Shown here: positions 7,601-13,747 of the stretch, piece after piece | Position numbering within the stretch: position 1 is the stretch's first letter | How the letters are laid out: each line of letters starts with the position of its first letter | Source of the DNA: an uncultured Eggerthella sp. | GTDB lineage: Bacteria; Actinomycetota; Coriobacteriia; Coriobacteriales; Eggerthellaceae | DNA: 14,492 nucleotides | Assembly (NCBI GenBank): GCA_900546175.1 | Contig: URBX01000014.1 | Span: 1-14,492 of the forward strand | Direction: 5' to 3' | The notes under the pieces: generated by a model | Told to the model about the DNA's origin: nothing | The model's input: the letters and a program-made list of their open reading frames with translations, nothing else | The model's database searches: none | Translations under genes and position numbers: made by a program

Positions 7601-8611
7601 ATGGCTATCAAAGTTGGTATTAATGGCTTCGGTCGTATCGGTCGTCAGGTCTTCCGTATTATGGAGCAGGATCCTGATTTTGAAATCGTAGCAATTAATG
7701 ATCCGGGCAAAATTGAATCTACTTGCCAGCTTCTTAAGTATGACTCCGTTCATGGTCGTTGTTTCGATACTGTTGTTCCATCTGAAAAGGGTATTGTTGT
7801 TGACGGTCGTGAAGTAATTGTTTTCCACACCCGCGATCCGCATGAGCTTCCTTGGGGAGAACTTGGTGTAGAAGTAGTAATCGAATCTACTGGTGCTCTT
7901 AAAGATCGCGAAAAGTCTCAGATTCATCTTGAGATGGGTGCAAAGAAGGTTGTTATTACTTCTCCAGCAAAGGGTGAAGACATCACTATTGTTATGGGCG
8001 TAAACGATGATCAGTATGATCCTGAAAATCATAACATTATTTCCAATGCATCCTGCACCACCAACTGCTTGGCTCCGTTTGCGCGTGTATTGTGTGACAA
8101 GTTTGGCATCAAGCGTGGCTTTATGAATACTATTCATGCATACACTGGCGATCAATATACTCTTGATCACGGACATAAGGATCTTCGCCGTGCTCGTAAT
8201 GCTGCAACTAACATTATTCCTACCTCAACAGGAGCAGCAAAAGCAGTATCTTTGGTATTGCCACAATTAAAAGGAAAGCTTGATGGCTTTGCAACTCGTG
8301 TTCCTGTTTGTGACGGCTCTATGGTTGATTTGACCGTTGAGCTTGAGTGCGAAGTAACGGTAGAAGAAGTAAATGCTGCAATGAAGGAAGCAGCTGAAGG
8401 CTACATGAAGGGCTACCTTGAATATGTTGAGGATCCAATTGTTTCTTCTGACGTAATTGGTTCTTCTTCCTCTTCCTTATTTGACTCCGACCTTACCATG
8501 GTTCTTGGTGGCAAAGGTAATTTAGTAAAGTGTGTTGCTTGGTATGATAATGAGTGGGGTTATTCCTGCCGCGTTGTAGACTTAGCTCGTATGGTTGCTA
8601 CAAAGAAGTAG
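7601..8611 (+). CDS. gapA: Glyceraldehyde-3-phosphate dehydrogenase, type I
   Basis: Cytosolic glycolytic enzyme oxidising glyceraldehyde 3-phosphate to 1,3-bisphosphoglycerate with reduction of NAD(P)+. The Rossmann motif INGFGRIGR is at 7-15, the catalytic cysteine C152 lies in SNASCTTNC, and the partner histidine is H179. The C-terminal WYDNEWGYS signature is intact. Length (336 aa) is typical. D34 in AINDPG fits the NAD-binding acidic residue, but the segment that usually reads LDAPH or LDLPH is LDHGH here (H190, G191), so cofactor preference cannot be called with confidence. ATG at 7601 has AGGG 7 nt upstream. It is preceded by its own candidate promoter and followed by a strong terminator, so it can form a single-gene transcript, with possible read-through from whiA. 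Confidence 0.97.
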   Translation: MAIKVGINGFGRIGRQVFRIMEQDPDFEIVAINDPGKIESTCQLLKYDSVHGRCFDTVVPSEKGIVVDGREVIVFHTRDPHELPWGELGVEVVIESTGALKDREKSQIHLEMGAKKVVITSPAKGEDITIVMGVNDDQYDPENHNIISNASCTTNCLAPFARVLCDKFGIKRGFMNTIHAYTGDQYTLDHGHKDLRRARNAATNIIPTSTGAAKAVSLVLPQLKGKLDGFATRVPVCDGSMVDLTVELECEVTVEEVNAAMKEAAEGYMKGYLEYVEDPIVSSDVIGSSSSSLFDSDLTMVLGGKGNLVKCVAWYDNEWGYSCRVVDLARMVATKK

Positions 8612-8671
8612 TTTGAGGGGCTATCGTAGAGTAATGTCAATCTCATGTAACATGTGTTATTAGGTTTTACG

Positions 8672-8704
8672 AGGAGCACCTCTTTGCTAGGTGCTCCTTT
8701 TTTT
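8672..8704 (+). terminator. Intrinsic terminator between gapA and pgk
   Basis: A perfect 10-bp stem, AGGAGCACCT (8672-8681) with AGGTGCTCCT (8689-8698), has a 7-nt loop and a T tract to 8704. It lies only 20 nt before the pgk start codon and overlaps the upstream part of the pgk leader. Either pgk has a promoter within 8612-8671 whose leader this hairpin attenuates, or pgk relies on read-through. I saw no convincing promoter in that interval. Confidence 0.9.
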
Positions 8705-8723
8705 CGTATGAAAGGATCTCGCA

Positions 8724-9908
8724 ATGGCAGAAATTAGGAATTTCCTTGATGCTAACGTAACGGGTAAAACAGTTCTTCTCCGTGTAGACTTCAATGTTCC
8801 TTTAAACGGAGAACAAGTTATGGATGATACCCGTATTATGGAAGCGCTCCCTACCATCAAAAGTATTATTGATCGGGGCGGAAAGGTTTTAATTGCAAGT
8901 CATCTTGGTCGTCCTGATGGCATTGGTTATCAGCGCGAGTATTCTTTGGCACCAGTTGCAAAATATCTTTCTGATGTTCTTGGCCAAAAGGTTGTTTTTG
9001 TAGGCGATATTATTGGATATCACGCTCAGGAAGTTGTAGCTTCCCTTAAGCCTGGTCAGGTTGCAATGTTGGAAAACTTGCGTTTTGACCCTCGTGAAAA
9101 GAAGAACGATCCTGAGTTTGCTAAAGAATTGGCAAGTTTGGCTGATTTGTTTGTAAACGACGCATTTGGTGCAGCTCATCGTGCTCATGCATCTATTTCA
9201 GGAGTTACCGAATTCCTTCCTTCTTACGCAGGTACTTTGATGCTTAAAGAATTCCATACCTTAAAAACAAAACTTGACGATCCTGTTCGTCCTTGTTGCG
9301 CAATTCTTGGTGGTTCTAAAGTTTCTGACAAGATTAAAATCATTGATGCACTCATTGAAAAATGCGACACCGTTATTATTGGTGGTGGCATGTGCTTCAC
9401 CTTCTTGCTGGCACAGGGATACGAAGTTGGAAAATCTTTGAAGGAAGTCGATTGGGTAGACAGAGCACGTGAGACTCTTGAACGCGCTGAGGCAAAGGGT
9501 GTAAAGATTCTTCTTCCAACCGATGTGGTTTGTGCGCCTGCTGTTGCTGAAGGAGTAGAAATCGAAGTTGCTCCTGTAGATGAAATTCCTGATTATATGA
9601 TGGGTCTTGATATTGGTCCTGAGACTGTCAAAGAGTACACTCGTGCAATTCTTCAAGCAAAGACCGTATTCTGGAATGGACCAATGGGCGTTTTCGAATT
9701 GAAACCATTTGAAGCGGGTACAAAAGGTGTTGCGGTAGCAGTTGCTGCTGCAAAGGAAGCAACTACCATTATTGGCGGTGGTGATTCTGTTGCTGCAGTT
9801 AATAAGTTTAATTTAGGTGATCAGATGACCTTTATTTCCACTGGTGGTGGAGCATCAATGAAGCTTGTCCAGGGTGATGATCTCCCTGGTATTGAAGCAT
9901 TGAAATAA
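8724..9908 (+). CDS. pgk: Phosphoglycerate kinase
   Basis: Cytosolic enzyme transferring phosphate from 1,3-bisphosphoglycerate to ADP, the first ATP-yielding step of glycolysis. N-terminal substrate domain: VDFNVPL (21-27), SHLGRP (59-64), ENLRF (117-121) and NDAFGAAHRAHAS. C-terminal nucleotide domain: GGSKVSDKI, the FWNGPMGVFE segment, GGGDS (351-355) and STGGGAS (372-378). At 394 aa it is full length. ATG at 8724 has AAAGGA ending 7 nt upstream. It is separated from gapA by an intrinsic terminator and followed after 23 nt by tpiA with no terminator, so pgk and tpiA probably share a transcript. Confidence 0.97.
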   Translation: MAEIRNFLDANVTGKTVLLRVDFNVPLNGEQVMDDTRIMEALPTIKSIIDRGGKVLIASHLGRPDGIGYQREYSLAPVAKYLSDVLGQKVVFVGDIIGYHAQEVVASLKPGQVAMLENLRFDPREKKNDPEFAKELASLADLFVNDAFGAAHRAHASISGVTEFLPSYAGTLMLKEFHTLKTKLDDPVRPCCAILGGSKVSDKIKIIDALIEKCDTVIIGGGMCFTFLLAQGYEVGKSLKEVDWVDRARETLERAEAKGVKILLPTDVVCAPAVAEGVEIEVAPVDEIPDYMMGLDIGPETVKEYTRAILQAKTVFWNGPMGVFELKPFEAGTKGVAVAVAAAKEATTIIGGGDSVAAVNKFNLGDQMTFISTGGGASMKLVQGDDLPGIEALK

Positions 9909-9931
9909 TCAGAGAGTGATTGGTTAAAAGC

Positions 9932-10717
9932 ATGCGTAAGTATATTATGGCAGGTAACTGGAAAATGAACAAAACCGTTCCTGAAGCGGTAGTTCTAACC
10001 CAGCAGCTTTGTAATTACTACAATCGTAAGTGGGATAATGTAGAAATTGTAATCTGCCCTCCTGCAATTGATTTAAAAGTGGTGTATACCGTTCTCGATT
10101 TTGATAAAACAGAAATCGAAACCGGTGCTCAGAATGTTTACTGGGAGGAATCGGGTGCATTCACCGGAGAAATCTCTATCCCAATGATTAAAGAAGCTGG
10201 TTGCAAGTACTGCATTGTGGGCCATTCTGAACGTCGTGAAATTTTTGGTGAGACTGATCAAGACGTAAACAAGAAGGTTAAAGCTTTAGTTGCGGCAAAT
10301 CTTTCTCCTATTGTTTGCGTGGGAGAATCGCTTCATTTGCGCGATAAAGGAACGTATCTTGAGTACATTGTTGCTCAAGTAAGAGCAGCACTTGCTGGAG
10401 TAGATGATATTGGTATCTCTAAAGTGGTAATGGCATATGAGCCAGTGTGGGCTATTGGAACAGGTCGTACTGCCTTGCCTGAGCAAGCTCAAGAGGTATG
10501 CTGCGCAATCCGTGAAACGATAGCAGATATGTTTAGTGTTTCAGTTGCTGAAGAAATGCGAATTTTGTATGGTGGATCAGTTAATGAATCTAATGTTGGT
10601 CAGCTGCTTTCTCAAAAAGATATTGATGGTGGTTTAGTAGGAGGAGCTTCTCTCCAGGCAAAGACCTTTAAAAACCTTATTGAAGCTGCAAGTCAAGCAG
10701 CGTCAAACAGGTCATAA
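9932..10717 (+). CDS. tpiA: Triosephosphate isomerase
   Basis: Cytosolic TIM-barrel enzyme interconverting dihydroxyacetone phosphate and glyceraldehyde 3-phosphate. With this start, catalytic residues are K11 (AGNWKMN), H98 (VGHSERR) and E170 (AYEPVWAIGTG), and the phosphate-binding loops YGGSVN and DGGLVGGASL are present. ATG at 9932 was chosen because family members normally begin M-R-K-x-I-M-A-G-N-W; the reading frame stays open to a TTG at 9920, which would add four residues (MVKS). Neither start has a strong ribosome binding site, consistent with coupling to pgk, whose stop is 23 nt upstream. Length 261 aa is normal. No T-rich hairpin follows immediately; the next terminator is at 10836. 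Confidence 0.95.
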   Translation: MRKYIMAGNWKMNKTVPEAVVLTQQLCNYYNRKWDNVEIVICPPAIDLKVVYTVLDFDKTEIETGAQNVYWEESGAFTGEISIPMIKEAGCKYCIVGHSERREIFGETDQDVNKKVKALVAANLSPIVCVGESLHLRDKGTYLEYIVAQVRAALAGVDDIGISKVVMAYEPVWAIGTGRTALPEQAQEVCCAIRETIADMFSVSVAEEMRILYGGSVNESNVGQLLSQKDIDGGLVGGASLQAKTFKNLIEAASQAASNRS

Positions 10718-10835
10718 GCTTTTTTCTAAATTGCTTGATGGATTAAGCGTGGTGTGCCTACGCTAACAGCACTTAACCGTGTACACGTTAGATAATGTAC
10801 GTATGAAAATGCACGAATAAGTTGTACCTATTTCC
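10718..10835 (+). other. tpiA-gpmI intergenic region with short palindromes
   Basis: No gene is visible in this stretch. It contains a 7-bp hairpin (10746-10752 with 10758-10764, loop 5 nt, one G-T pair), a perfect 10-bp palindrome CGTGTACACG at 10778-10787, and a -10-like GATAAT at 10791-10796 without a recognisable -35. A transcript starting there would run into the terminator at 10836-10865 before gpmI. The function is unknown. Confidence 0.35.
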
Positions 10836-10865
10836 AAATGACCCTGCATGCAGGGTCATTTTTTT
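10836..10865 (+). terminator. Intrinsic terminator between tpiA and gpmI
   Basis: An 11-bp perfect stem, AAATGACCCTG (10836-10846) with CAGGGTCATTT (10851-10861), has a CATG loop and a T tract at 10859-10865. It ends the pgk-tpiA transcript. A -10-like TATGAT at 10867-10872 directly after it could serve gpmI, but there is no clear -35. Confidence 0.92.
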
Positions 10866-10896
10866 GTATGATGATTCGGTTAGCTCATTTATTTGT

Positions 10897-10902
10897 AAAG
10901 GG
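10897..10902 (+). promoter_or_regulatory. Ribosome binding site fixing the gpmI start
   Basis: AAAGGG lies 6 nt before ATG at 10909. It settles the start against the longer open frame beginning with TTG at 10822, which would have to be translated through the terminator hairpin. Confidence 0.75.
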
Positions 10903-10908
10903 TTTTAC

Positions 10909-12450
10909 ATGATTGATAAACAGAAACTTACGTTGCCTGCTTGCCTAATTATTATGGATGGATTTGGCCTTGCGCCAGAGGGTAGCGGTAATGCAATTAG
11001 CCTCGCTCATACTCCTTGCTTAGATCGGCTTTTTAATGAATGCTCTACTACTACGCTTGACGCCTCAGGTAATCCAGTTGGTCTTCCAAAAGGCCAGATG
11101 GGTAATTCAGAGGTTGGTCATCTTAATATTGGTGCTGGTCGCGTAGTCTTTCAGGAATTAACACGTTTAGACAATGCGTGTGAATCGGGTTCTCTTCGTC
11201 AAAATGAAGTTCTGGTAGAAGCTTTTCAGAAAGCCAAGGATAATGAGGGTACGCTTCATTTTATGGGTCTTTTAAGCGATGGCGGTGTTCATTCAAATAA
11301 CGCTCATCTCTATGCTCTTTTAAAAATGGCGGATGAAATGGGTATTCCACGTGTGAAAGTTCATTGTTTTATGGATGGTCGTGATGTTCCTCCTTCGTCT
11401 GGTATTACCTATATTGAGGAATTGGAGAGGGAAATCTCTTGCTTGAATACTTCCCAGTGCAGTATCGCTACTATCAGTGGACGCTATTATGCTATGGATC
11501 GCGATAATAGATGGGAACGGGTAGAGCAGGCTTGGAATACTATTTGGAATGCCGCAAATCCTATTAATTCCTCCTGCGTTGAAGCAATGAAGAAATCGTA
11601 TGAAGAGGGAATTACTGACGAGTTTGTTGTTCCAATGAGCTTTAACTACGAAGGAGCATCCTCAAAGGACGTGTTTGTATTTTTCAATTTCCGTCCTGAT
11701 CGTGCTCGTGAGATTTCTCGTTCGTTATGTGATGAAGCGTTTGAGAATTTCTCTCGTGAAGGGTGGGAAAAACCAGGTTTTGTTTGCTTGACAGAATATG
11801 ATCCAACAATTCCTGCTCCCGTTGCCTATCCAAAAGAAACTCTCAATGCTGTTCTTGCTGATGTTCTTGCTGAAAACGGTTTAAAGCAGTATCACATTGC
11901 AGAAACGGAAAAGTATGCCCACGTAACCTTCTTTCTCAATGGTGGCTTAGAGACTCCAAAAGATAACGAAGAAAGAAAGCTTATTGCTTCTCCAAAGGTT
12001 GCTACTTACGATTTGCAACCTGAGATGAGTGAACCTGAGGTTGCTGATACACTAGCTCAGGCAATTCTTAATGATGAAGCAGATGTGTATTTGGTTAATT
12101 TCGCAAATTGTGACATGGTTGGTCATACGGGCGTGGTTTCTGCTGCACAAAAGGCAGTTGAAGCGGTTGATGCGGGAGTAGGTAAAGTTGTTGCTGCTCT
12201 AAAAGAAAAAGGAGGTGTAGGTCTTTTGACTGCCGATCATGGCAATGCTGATTGTATGATTGCTGAAGATGGAACTCCTCACACAGCTCATACCACCAAT
12301 CCAGTTCCTCTTGTTTTGCTTGATTATGCTCAAAAGGGATTCTCTTTGAAGCAAGAAAGAGGAGCGTTAGCAAATATTGCTCCAACACTTTTGGAAATGA
12401 TTGGTATTTCAGCACCTAAAGAAATGACTTCGCCTTCATGGCTTGAATAA
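10909..12450 (+). CDS. gpmI: 2,3-bisphosphoglycerate-independent phosphoglycerate mutase
   Basis: Cytosolic, Mn2+-dependent enzyme of the alkaline phosphatase superfamily interconverting 3- and 2-phosphoglycerate through a phosphoserine intermediate. From ATG 10909 the protein is 513 aa, the usual family size. The metal site begins with IIMDGFGL (D17), the nucleophile is S67 in MGNSEVGH, and substrate motifs LSDGGVHSN, MDGRDVPP, SGRYYAMDRDNRW and NFRPDRAREI follow. The second metal cluster is NCDMVGHTG and TADHGNAD, and the C-terminal PHTAHTTNPVP is conserved. The open frame continues upstream to a TTG at 10822, but that part contains the tpiA terminator and lacks family similarity. gpmI sits inside the otherwise actinobacterial gap-pgk-tpi-secG order. 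Its 3' end carries the -35 of the candidate secG promoter. Confidence 0.96.
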   Translation: MIDKQKLTLPACLIIMDGFGLAPEGSGNAISLAHTPCLDRLFNECSTTTLDASGNPVGLPKGQMGNSEVGHLNIGAGRVVFQELTRLDNACESGSLRQNEVLVEAFQKAKDNEGTLHFMGLLSDGGVHSNNAHLYALLKMADEMGIPRVKVHCFMDGRDVPPSSGITYIEELEREISCLNTSQCSIATISGRYYAMDRDNRWERVEQAWNTIWNAANPINSSCVEAMKKSYEEGITDEFVVPMSFNYEGASSKDVFVFFNFRPDRAREISRSLCDEAFENFSREGWEKPGFVCLTEYDPTIPAPVAYPKETLNAVLADVLAENGLKQYHIAETEKYAHVTFFLNGGLETPKDNEERKLIASPKVATYDLQPEMSEPEVADTLAQAILNDEADVYLVNFANCDMVGHTGVVSAAQKAVEAVDAGVGKVVAALKEKGGVGLLTADHGNADCMIAEDGTPHTAHTTNPVPLVLLDYAQKGFSLKQERGALANIAPTLLEMIGISAPKEMTSPSWLE

Positions 12451-12470
12451 TCTTTGCGAATTTGTATAAT
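12443..12470 (+). promoter_or_regulatory. Candidate promoter of secG
   Basis: A perfect -10 box TATAAT (12465-12470) follows TTGAAT (12443-12448) at 16 bp. The -35 overlaps the last codons of gpmI. The predicted start of transcription near 12477 gives a leader of about 34 nt to the TTG start of secG. Confidence 0.55.
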
Positions 12471-12499
12471 ATATCTTTCGTATGCACTAAAAATGTATT

Positions 12500-12504
12500 A
12501 AGGA
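12500..12504 (+). promoter_or_regulatory. Ribosome binding site deciding the TTG start of secG
   Basis: AAGGA lies 6 nt before TTG at 12511, the same sequence and spacing as at the TTG start of the antiporter gene. No ATG occurs in frame before the first membrane segment. Confidence 0.65.
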
Positions 12505-12510
12505 TTTAAA

Positions 12511-12762
12511 TTGTCACCAGTTGCTATTATTTTTACTATTACTCTTATTCTTTCAGGCATTGGCTTGGTTGTACTTGTTCTTTTGCATTCTGGCAAGGGT
12601 ACCGGTATTTCTGAGATGATTTCTTCGTCTATGTATAACACTCAGTCAGGAAGCATTGTTGAGAAGAATCTTGACCGCTTAACACTTATTTGTGTTGCAG
12701 TGTTTGTTCTCTCTCTTATTGTTTTGATGATTACGTATCCTCAGGGAACAATTGGAGCATAA
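12511..12762 (+). CDS. secG: Preprotein translocase subunit SecG
   Basis: Small membrane subunit of the SecYEG channel that assists SecA-driven protein export. At 83 aa it has two membrane segments (about 5-26 and 57-76) joined by the conserved cytosolic loop with LLHSGKGTGI (24-33) and GSIVEKNLDRLT (47-58), the family signatures. TTG is the start, supported by AAGGA at 6 nt. The position after the glycolytic genes and before tRNA-Leu matches actinobacterial gene order. It is probably transcribed from its own promoter at 12443-12470. A short hairpin follows the stop codon. Confidence 0.93.
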   Translation: MSPVAIIFTITLILSGIGLVVLVLLHSGKGTGISEMISSSMYNTQSGSIVEKNLDRLTLICVAVFVLSLIVLMITYPQGTIGA

Positions 12763-12775
12763 TATCCATTTTTTA

Positions 12776-12796
12776 CTTGCAATGATGCAAGCTTTT
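12776..12796 (+). terminator. Weak terminator-like hairpin after secG
   Basis: CTTGCA (12776-12781) and TGCAAG (12786-12791) form a 6-bp stem with an ATGA loop, followed by CTTTT. The T tract is short, and the left arm doubles as the -35 of the tRNA-Leu promoter. Termination is plausible but weak. Confidence 0.35.
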
Positions 12797-12804
12797 GATA
12801 ATAT
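12777..12804 (+). promoter_or_regulatory. Candidate promoter of the first tRNA-Leu
   Basis: TTGCAA (12777-12782) and TAATAT (12799-12804) are 16 bp apart. The same combination (TTGCAT, 16 bp, TAATAT) lies before the second tRNA-Leu copy, which strengthens both calls. The expected transcript start is about 12 nt before the mature tRNA. Confidence 0.4.
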
Positions 12805-12818
12805 GGATAAGGCTTAAT

Positions 12819-12873
12819 TGCTTGTCGGAGTGGTGGAACGGCAGACACGCTAGCTTGAGGTGCTAGTGCCTAA
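12819..12873 (+). repeat. Direct repeat, copy 1 (5' leader and 5' part of tRNA-Leu)
   Basis: These 55 bases are identical to 14438-14492 and start 5 nt before the mature tRNA. The true repeat may be longer, since copy 2 is cut by the window end. The pair encloses the two hypothetical genes. Confidence 0.95.
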
Positions 12874-12912
12874 TTACCGGGCGTGCGGGTTCAAATCCCG
12901 CCTCCGACACCA
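12824..12912 (+). tRNA. tRNA-Leu (anticodon GAG)
   Basis: An 89-nt class II tRNA. The acceptor stem GTCGGAG (12824-12830) pairs with CTCCGAC (12902-12908), followed by discriminator A and an encoded CCA (12910-12912). The anticodon stem CTAGC/GCTAG closes loop TTGAGGT with anticodon GAG at 12857-12859, reading CTC and CTT. A long variable arm (TGCC...GGGC) typical of Leu tRNAs precedes a perfect T stem GCGGG/CCCGC. A second copy begins at 14443. Confidence 0.97.
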
Positions 12913-12921
12913 GTGAAAATC

Positions 12922-12950
12922 AAAAGAAGCGCTTCGGCGCTTCTTTTTTT
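12922..12950 (+). terminator. UUCG-loop terminator after the first tRNA-Leu
   Basis: The stem AGAAGCGC (12925-12932) pairs with GCGCTTCT (12937-12944) around a TTCG tetraloop, closed by a C-G pair, an especially stable loop. A T tract runs to 12950, and flanking A/T pairs can lengthen the stem. It isolates the downstream genes from tRNA transcription. Confidence 0.95.
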
Positions 12951-13207
12951 ATGTCAGTCTGTGTGCACTATTTACGGAAGAGGGGGGCAGAAGAGGAGGA
13001 CATGCAAGACAAAAAACGTGTCTGATTATGCATACCGATATAAGGGCAACTGAGCAATTGTCAGATTATCCAAATCCCTTTTTTCTTTATTTCGCGTACA
13101 ACCATATCATGAAAAAGTACACAATTGCAGACTAGTATTTCGGCAAATAAAGGAGTATTTAACATAGCGCACCAAGTTCTTTCATTCTAAAGTTCGAAAG
13201 GAATGCT
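12951..13207 (+). other. Gene-free stretch upstream of the hypothetical gene pair
   Basis: I see no RNA gene or credible coding region here. Small features are a purine-rich patch with AGGAGGA (12994-13000), a 5-bp inverted repeat AGACA/TGTCT (13007-13023), the palindrome TATGCATA (13027-13034), and a 9-of-10 direct repeat of GTCWGATTAT at 13020-13029 and 13060-13069. A -10-like TATCAT (13105-13110) has no good -35, so the promoter of the gene at 13208 is not located. A second Shine-Dalgarno-like AAAGGAG at 13149-13155 is not followed by a start codon. Confidence 0.4.
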
Positions 13208-13747
13208 ATGTATTTCTTAACGCCGTACCACTACCATGATGAGCTGAGAAGAATCAACCCGAATCTTACCGAGGAAGATGTTGAAGTCTTGCTCGAAGCT
13301 CGCCAGACATATCTTTCGGAAAACAATTTGATAGAGTTTGGAACTCCTGTTTTGTCTGAGATTGTTTCTCAATTTTCATCATCATCGGTTCTTGATCAAG
13401 AAAACTTGGGCGAAAACTTAGCAGAAATATTGGATGTGTTCTATACGCTCCGTGAAGAAATACCTGTGGATATAAGCGATGCTGAAATAGTACAGGCACT
13501 TCGTGGGCGTTTTGATACCTCTTGTGGAGGAGAGGTGGATAGTTTGGCTTCTGTAAGCTCTCAGGAGCTTCTAAGAGACCTGGAAAACACTTCTGCTCTC
13601 TTCGACCCTTATGATTCTGAGAGTGGCTCGAGGGATTTGTACACCATTGCTGATGACGAAGGAAGAGTCTATTCGTGGGATCCAGAACAATGGCACGATG
13701 ATGTGTGTGCGCAAGGATGGTTAGGGGAGCAGTGGGATGAAGAATAG
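13208..13747 (+). CDS. Uncharacterised acidic protein, DUF6323-like
   Basis: Function unknown. It is a 179-aa soluble, strongly acidic protein without signal peptide or membrane segment. Residues about 18-110 read as a predicted helical domain with LTEEDVEVLLEARQTYLSEN, IEFGTPVLSEIVSQF, the LDVFYTLREE helix, and DAEIVQALRGRFDTSCGG ending in two small residues. This pattern (an N-E-R-rich helix, a V/I-E-F-G motif, then a FDxxCxG motif) matches from memory the uncharacterised family DUF6323, usually encoded next to DUF6179. No search was run. The tail from about 119 to 179 is very acidic and Trp-containing (WDPEQWHDD, GEQWDEE) and may be additional. ATG at 13208 has AAAGGA 5 nt upstream. It overlaps the next gene by 11 nt, so the pair is probably co-translated. 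It lies in a cassette bounded by two tRNA-Leu genes. Confidence 0.8.
   Translation: MYFLTPYHYHDELRRINPNLTEEDVEVLLEARQTYLSENNLIEFGTPVLSEIVSQFSSSSVLDQENLGENLAEILDVFYTLREEIPVDISDAEIVQALRGRFDTSCGGEVDSLASVSSQELLRDLENTSALFDPYDSESGSRDLYTIADDEGRVYSWDPEQWHDDVCAQGWLGEQWDEE

Noticed and set aside
7529..8176. Antisense open frame (215 codons) across gapA
   Set aside because: It mirrors a highly conserved, highly expressed gene whose codon bias keeps the opposite frame open. No family motifs.
9920..9931. Upstream TTG start for tpiA
   Set aside because: It adds only MVKS. The family normally begins at the following MRK-x-IMAGNWKMN, and the ribosome binding site for TTG is poor. Not excluded entirely.
10822..10908. 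Longer gpmI frame beginning with TTG
   Set aside because: The added 29 codons run through an intrinsic terminator, lack family similarity, and a good ribosome binding site marks ATG 10909.
12994..13025. Mini open frame (MQDKKRV) after AGGAGGA
   Set aside because: Only 7 codons, and the AGGAGGA is too close to the ATG for efficient initiation. Chance is more likely than a leader peptide.
12943..13207. Possible CRISPR array or small RNA in the gap
   Set aside because: Only isolated short repeats (GTCWGATTAT twice, AGACA/TGTCT) were found, without regular spacing, a second terminator or a convincing promoter.
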